Below are positions 59,944 to 64,000 of a stretch of DNA of 64,000 nt, piece by piece (the stretch's first letter is position 1; each line of letters begins with the position of its first letter). The DNA is taken from positions 29,363,001 through 29,427,000 of the forward strand of contig CM076149.1 in NCBI GenBank assembly GCA_038025085.1, given 5' to 3'. Below the pieces are notes generated by a model. It was not told the origin of the DNA. It ran no database searches and worked only from the letters and a program-made list of their open reading frames with translations. A program made the position numbers and the translations under genes. The DNA comes from Tetragonia tetragonoides (taxonomy: Eukaryota > Streptophyta > Magnoliopsida > Caryophyllales > Aizoaceae).

Positions 59944-61136
59944 ATTTATTTAAGAGGGTGAGACTCGAAAGTCAAGTTTGCTTAATTTTTTAATAACATG
60001 TTCCATATTTTGCATCATTTGCATGTGCCTTGGCACAACCTTTTGACCCTTATCAACCCTCGAGGAAGTCTGTGTCGCAACTCGTAGACAACACGTATAT
60101 CTAAAGGAATATACAGTTGTCCTATCGTGCAAATCGACGCTTCCTCACCCATGACTCATCAATCCTTTGTTGATGAAAAGAATTACAATCAAAGTGTCGA
60201 CCATCCACCGAACGGAAGTTGTAATTTGTCGTGGTAACCACACAGGAGCCAAAAGCCTCTAACCCACATTCATACATCCGCTTGCTTATTGTGAATGTGT
60301 CGTTGTAATGCCCGTCTGATCACATGTTTGTCTGTAAACAACGTTGTTATAATGCTTGCTTGAATGCATGAATTACGTGATTATATGCCAACATGTACCT
60401 ACCTGCTAGGAGTCTTTTCTTTTATTTTAGTTAGTTCCTAGTGCCCAAAGATGGTGTGAGAATTCAAATTCAATGAACACTCATCATTTTCCCAATGATT
60501 TATTGTAAAGTCATGAACAATTTCTAGAGAGTCAGTCTTTAATTTTCCCTCCTTTTTTTTCTTATTTTGTATTCTTTTTTCTTTTCTTTTGATGTAATTC
60601 AGATCCAGTTCAAAAAAAAAATCATCAAATAAAAAAAAAAAAAAAATGCCGAAAAATAAAAAAATATATATATATATAAAACAAAGCACCGAAATTTCTT
60701 TTTATTTATCTCCTTTTTCATTTTCTTTGAGTCTAAGAAAATAAAAATTAGGATAATCATCTTTTTCTATTTTTCTTATTTTCGTTCATTGACTTTATTT
60801 CTTTTTGAATATTAGGCAAATATTTGGGCATTTAGGCTTAAGGACCTTTCTTTTAGGACAATGTGTTTTCTACGTGCGGGTCAATTTTTCATTAGATGAG
60901 AGTCTCATGTTCTTCGTTACTAAGTGCTCCTTGCTTCCTGTTCAGGATAGGGGGTCCGAAGAAGAAGGGAAACCTTGAGAAAAGTTGGGCCCAGCCTTCG
61001 GCAAGGTTGGTTCGTCCACAACCGTGTACACCGCCCAGTTCCCGCTTACTTCCACCACAAACAACTTTACCGTCAATAAATTCACCATCACTACATACCT
61101 TCTTCTCCACACCAATCACCCCTCCCAACTTCACGA
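59944..61136 (+). other. Leader of the Ogre/Tat element
   Basis: Non-coding leader with A/T homopolymers (60600-60680) and pyrimidine-rich stretches. An open frame from 60896 enters gag, but the family-like start is the ATG at 61137. Confidence 0.6.
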
Positions 61137-62350
61137 TGCCTAAAACCATGGATGAAAGGTTTGATGACCACATGAGTGAGCTAGAGAAGGTTCAGCTCAG
61201 AATGGATGACATGGAAAGAAAGAGAGAAGAAAAAGTCCCCTCTGATTCCGATTCTGAGGAGGAAGGGTCAGATGCTATGTCAGCTAAGATTAACTCCGTG
61301 CTCAAGAAAAGTGGTTTGGTTTCCAACTATAGCGCCAATGTGGGAAAGTTCGACACTAAAATCAAGGGTAAGCTACCAGCCAAGTTCTCTATACCCGAAG
61401 TGCCCACTTTCACGGGGGTAGACAACCCACAGGATCACCTATAATCCTTCACTACTGCTATGGCTCTGAGAGGAATCAACAAGAAGCTCTATGCCCACTT
61501 GTTTCGTCAAACCCTCGACACACATGCTCGACGTTGGTTCTATTCCTTGGACTTAGAGAGCTACCCAACCTGGTCTGATTTCACCACGGTCTTCTTGGCT
61601 CGATATAAGGACAATGCCACACTCCCCATCACTCAGAGGGAGCTTGAAATCACTACTCAAGAGAGGAATGAGGGATTCACTAAATTCCTCCGTCAATGGA
61701 AGTCCAAGATAGCTGAAATGGTGGAAAGGCCCTCTGAAACTGAACAGATCAGGCATTTCATTAAGAACTTACAACCGACTTATAAAGGTCAGCTGCAGTA
61801 TCAGGCCATTGACTCATATCAACGTCTATATGACGTTGGTATTCTTATTGAAGATGATATCAACAAAAATAAAGACCAATCCCCCCCTAAGCCTTTCACT
61901 TATGGGAGAGACAAGAGGACAACTGCCGGAACCTCTTCTGGTCCTCAAGTTAACGAGGTGGCTGCTGTGAACACTTTTGCTTAGAGAAGGACGCCAAGGG
62001 AATTCACCCCTCTCAGAATGACTCTATCACATGCTCTTGAAAGAATGATTAAAAATAATCTGCTGCAACCCATTGGACCAACTCCGGAACCACCTGTCAA
62101 GAATCGCAACTGGAGAGAAGGGGAATACTACAAATATCATCAAGGAAAAGGGCACGAAACTGACAACTGTTGGGCCCTCAAACATGTTATCCAAGATAGA
62201 ATTGAAAACGGCACCATCCCCTTACCAAAACCAGGTCAAGCACCCAGCAACTCAAACAACCCTTTGGGTGCCATTTTGCATAAAAGTGTTGAAGATGCCG
62301 TAGGACTCGAAATTGCTGGAATATGGGACAGTGACGAAGAAGACGTATGG
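61137..62350 (+). pseudogene. Ogre/Tat gag, two in-frame stops
   Basis: One frame from 61137 to about 62350, interrupted by TAA at 61442 and TAG at 61982. Motifs in order: coiled N-terminus (EKVQLRMDDMERKREEK), KFSIPEVPTFTGVDNPQDHL just before the first stop, then TLDTHARRWFYSLDLESYP, ARYKDNATLPITQRELEITT, MVERPSETEQIRHFIKNLQP and the Cys/His motif YHQGKGHETDNCWALKH. Capsid-like protein of Tat elements. A -1 frame change leads to the protease. Confidence 0.88.
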
Positions 62351-63045
62351 GAGATCCAAACCAGATCACCCGTAAGAGTGGCTCTGGTCGTCATTATAGG
62401 CCACCAAACATCTATAATGACAGGGTCCCGCCTCCAGCTGAAGAGGAAGTAGAAGAAATCCCCGCTAAAAAGAAAGAATCTCCCATCACAGGACAACTCA
62501 AGAGGATCAAGGCTGACATCTCCATTTGGAAACTTTTAGCTTCATCTTATGAACATCGTCAGGACATTTTGGAAGCTTTGTCAAAGGTCTCAGTATCGCC
62601 TGACATGAGGCCTGACGAACTGGTCAATTTCTTGGTAGGGGATAAAACTAGGCCCTCCATCACTTTTTCAGACAACGAGTTACCGTCAGAGGGGTCTTCA
62701 CACAATAATGCTCTATACTTAACTGTATTCGCCATGGGCAAGTATGTACCCATGACCCTAGTGGACAACGGCTCGGCTGTGAATGTGTGCCCATTAAGGA
62801 CCGCAGCAAAAGTAGGCATCGACATCAACAATTTGGCCCACTCAGCGCAAGGCTTGCACGCGTATGATAACTCCAGTCGAAAGGTGCTGGGCACCATAAC
62901 TATGAACATCACCTCTTGGGCTATAGAAAAAATGGTCCAGTTTTATGAGATGGATATCCCAGCTACATTCAACTTGTTGTTAGGACGACCTTGGCTTCAC
63001 GGCTTAAACGCTGTAGCATCTACCCTACACCGAAAAGTCATATGA
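62347..63045 (+). pseudogene. Ogre/Tat protease region
   Basis: Linker with ITRKSGSGRHYRPP, an acidic stretch and ISIWKLLASSYEHRQ, then the retropepsin domain. The active-site motif LVDNGSAVNVCP has Asn in place of the usual Thr (D-N-G-S), normal for this lineage. The later flap/dimer part includes FNLLLGRPWLHGLNAVASTL. The frame ends at TGA 63043; the natural continuation (MLEGEIVEIEANPIKATIDK, from 63051) is in another frame, so there is a frameshift here. Confidence 0.88.
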
Positions 63046-63060
63046 TGTTGGAAGGCGAAA

Positions 63061-63909
63061 TTGTGGAAATCGAAGCCAACCCCATCAAGGCAACCATTGA
63101 TAAAAACTCCTGTCTTGACGATAGAGCATGATAGTGAAGATGTTGACTTATGGGGATTCTCCCCTGAAGAAGTAGCCCTCATAGAAGAAGATACTAAATC
63201 GCGCAGCTCGGACAGTTCCAGGGAATTCGAGACCTACCCTTCTGAAGAAATAGGGGAGCCTGACGAGTTTGAAGAAGTAAAAGAAACCGTCGAGCAAATG
63301 TCCATCTATGTGGCACATCACCACAATGCAATGCGGCAAATGAAAGAGAAAATCGCTTCGTTGGAACGACCCACAGAGTGTAACATTATTCTGGCCAAAG
63401 GAGAAGCCTGCTTCCAACAAGACGAAATGTTCGACAAAATGGTCAAGTATGGATATGCTCATCCAAGGAGGCTTACCCCTCGCATTCTTCCCAGGGATGG
63501 AAACCCCTATCTTCGGTGCAAATACTGTGAGGCTAATGGGCACCACTCTAACCAATGCAAGCAACTGAAGAGGGTAATCACCACTTTCATTGATCGAGGG
63601 ACCATGTGGTCGCCCAGCTCATGGGCCAGGAAAAGTTGGCACTGCTTCAACCGAAAGGAGTATACCCTGCTGAATGCTCCCATTGGCAATGTCATGAACA
63701 CCCTCATATGGAGAGGAGACCTTAGAGCTACAATCCCTCCTGACAACCTTCAAGAAGTGCACAGAGACCCCGACCTCTACTGTCGCTATCACCAGGTTTT
63801 CGGCCACTACACACATGAATGTCTCCGTTTGAAAGACGACATACAAAGGATCATAGATAGCGGGGAGGTACCACCACCTCTGAAAGAGGAAGAAGAGCCC
63901 TGGAACTGA
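63061..63909 (+). pseudogene. Post-protease region with Cys/His repeats
   Basis: Acidic N-terminal third, then two similar modules: CKYCEANGHHSNQCKQLKR and CRYHQVFGHYTHECLRLKDD, each followed by an I-x-x-G segment (FIDRGTM, IIDSGEV). The spacing C-x2-C/H-x4-H-x4-C resembles retroviral-type knuckles and the gag motif at about 62130-62190. The function in Ogre elements is not known to me; it lies between protease and reverse transcriptase. Confidence 0.65.
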
Positions 63910-64000
63910 TTGGTTATCTACAAGAGCTAGGGGAATCGAGTCTGAGTCTTCAAGTCCTGTCGAGTCAGGGTCTTAGTTAAATCTTTAGGTTGAGTCTTAA

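Larger units (their letters stand above)
58619..64000 (+). mobile_element. Ogre/Tat LTR retrotransposon, 5' part
   Basis: 5' LTR, primer site of tRNA-Arg type, an AT-rich 1-kb leader, gag, protease and a further Cys-rich region; pol continues beyond the right edge. The left flank is CCATG. It lies in the gag of the minus-strand Tat element. Two in-frame stops and several frameshifts make it non-functional as shown. Confidence 0.85.

Overview
The window is nuclear DNA of a eudicot plant. The genes have many GT-AG introns. The mobile elements are plant types: Tat/Ogre, Athila and other Ty3-gypsy LTR elements, plant LINEs, Helitrons ending in a GTGC...GCAC hairpin plus CTAG, tRNA-derived SINEs, and MITEs of Mutator, hAT and Harbinger type. 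The flavour of the repeats would fit Caryophyllales, but that is only an impression. No organelle, bacterial or viral segment was seen.

Left half (about 1-32 kb) is genic. Four protein genes can be spliced from the sequence: (1) a 460-aa class 3 lipase of the calmodulin-binding heat-shock-protein type (5 exons, 1939-9735, +); (2) an unrecognised 437-aa, probably plastid-targeted, helix-rich plant protein (12 coding exons, 19665-24059, +); (3) a 611-aa myosin-binding (MyoB) protein with an N-terminal membrane anchor and a GTD-binding/zein-binding coiled coil (2 exons, 25305-28012, +); (4) a 94-aa GASA/snakin cysteine-rich secreted peptide (3 exons, 30855-31632, -). The gaps and introns hold a LINE fragment, a complete but dead Ty3-gypsy element (10496-15786, -), several MITEs, three SINEs and two complete non-autonomous Helitrons of one family.

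Right half (about 34.6-64 kb) is a nested repeat block. A minus-strand Tat LTR (37.67-41.79 kb) was hit by a truncated LINE and a Helitron cluster. A plus-strand LINE (about 42.7-51.84 kb) is split by an Athila-like element lacking pol (45529-51324). A minus-strand Tat element (from 51843) interrupts the same LINE. That element carries a plus-strand solo LTR (54789-56755), and its gag is cut by a plus-strand Ogre/Tat element (from 58619) whose gag and protease run to the right edge.

The most unusual observations are: (a) two Helitron families whose interiors contain repeated copies of their own 5' head, with (TA)n arrays grown at the heads; (b) diverged Tat LTRs that all carry an array of short direct or palindromic repeats just upstream of the TATA box; (c) a pol-less Athila derivative with one long frame split by a single TAG and two polypurine-like tracts; (d) a hAT element inside a SINE with both sets of target duplications still readable; and (e) a three-member Mutator-like MITE family with 9-bp duplications. 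All gene models were read by eye from splice sites and frame; no similarity search or transcript evidence was available.
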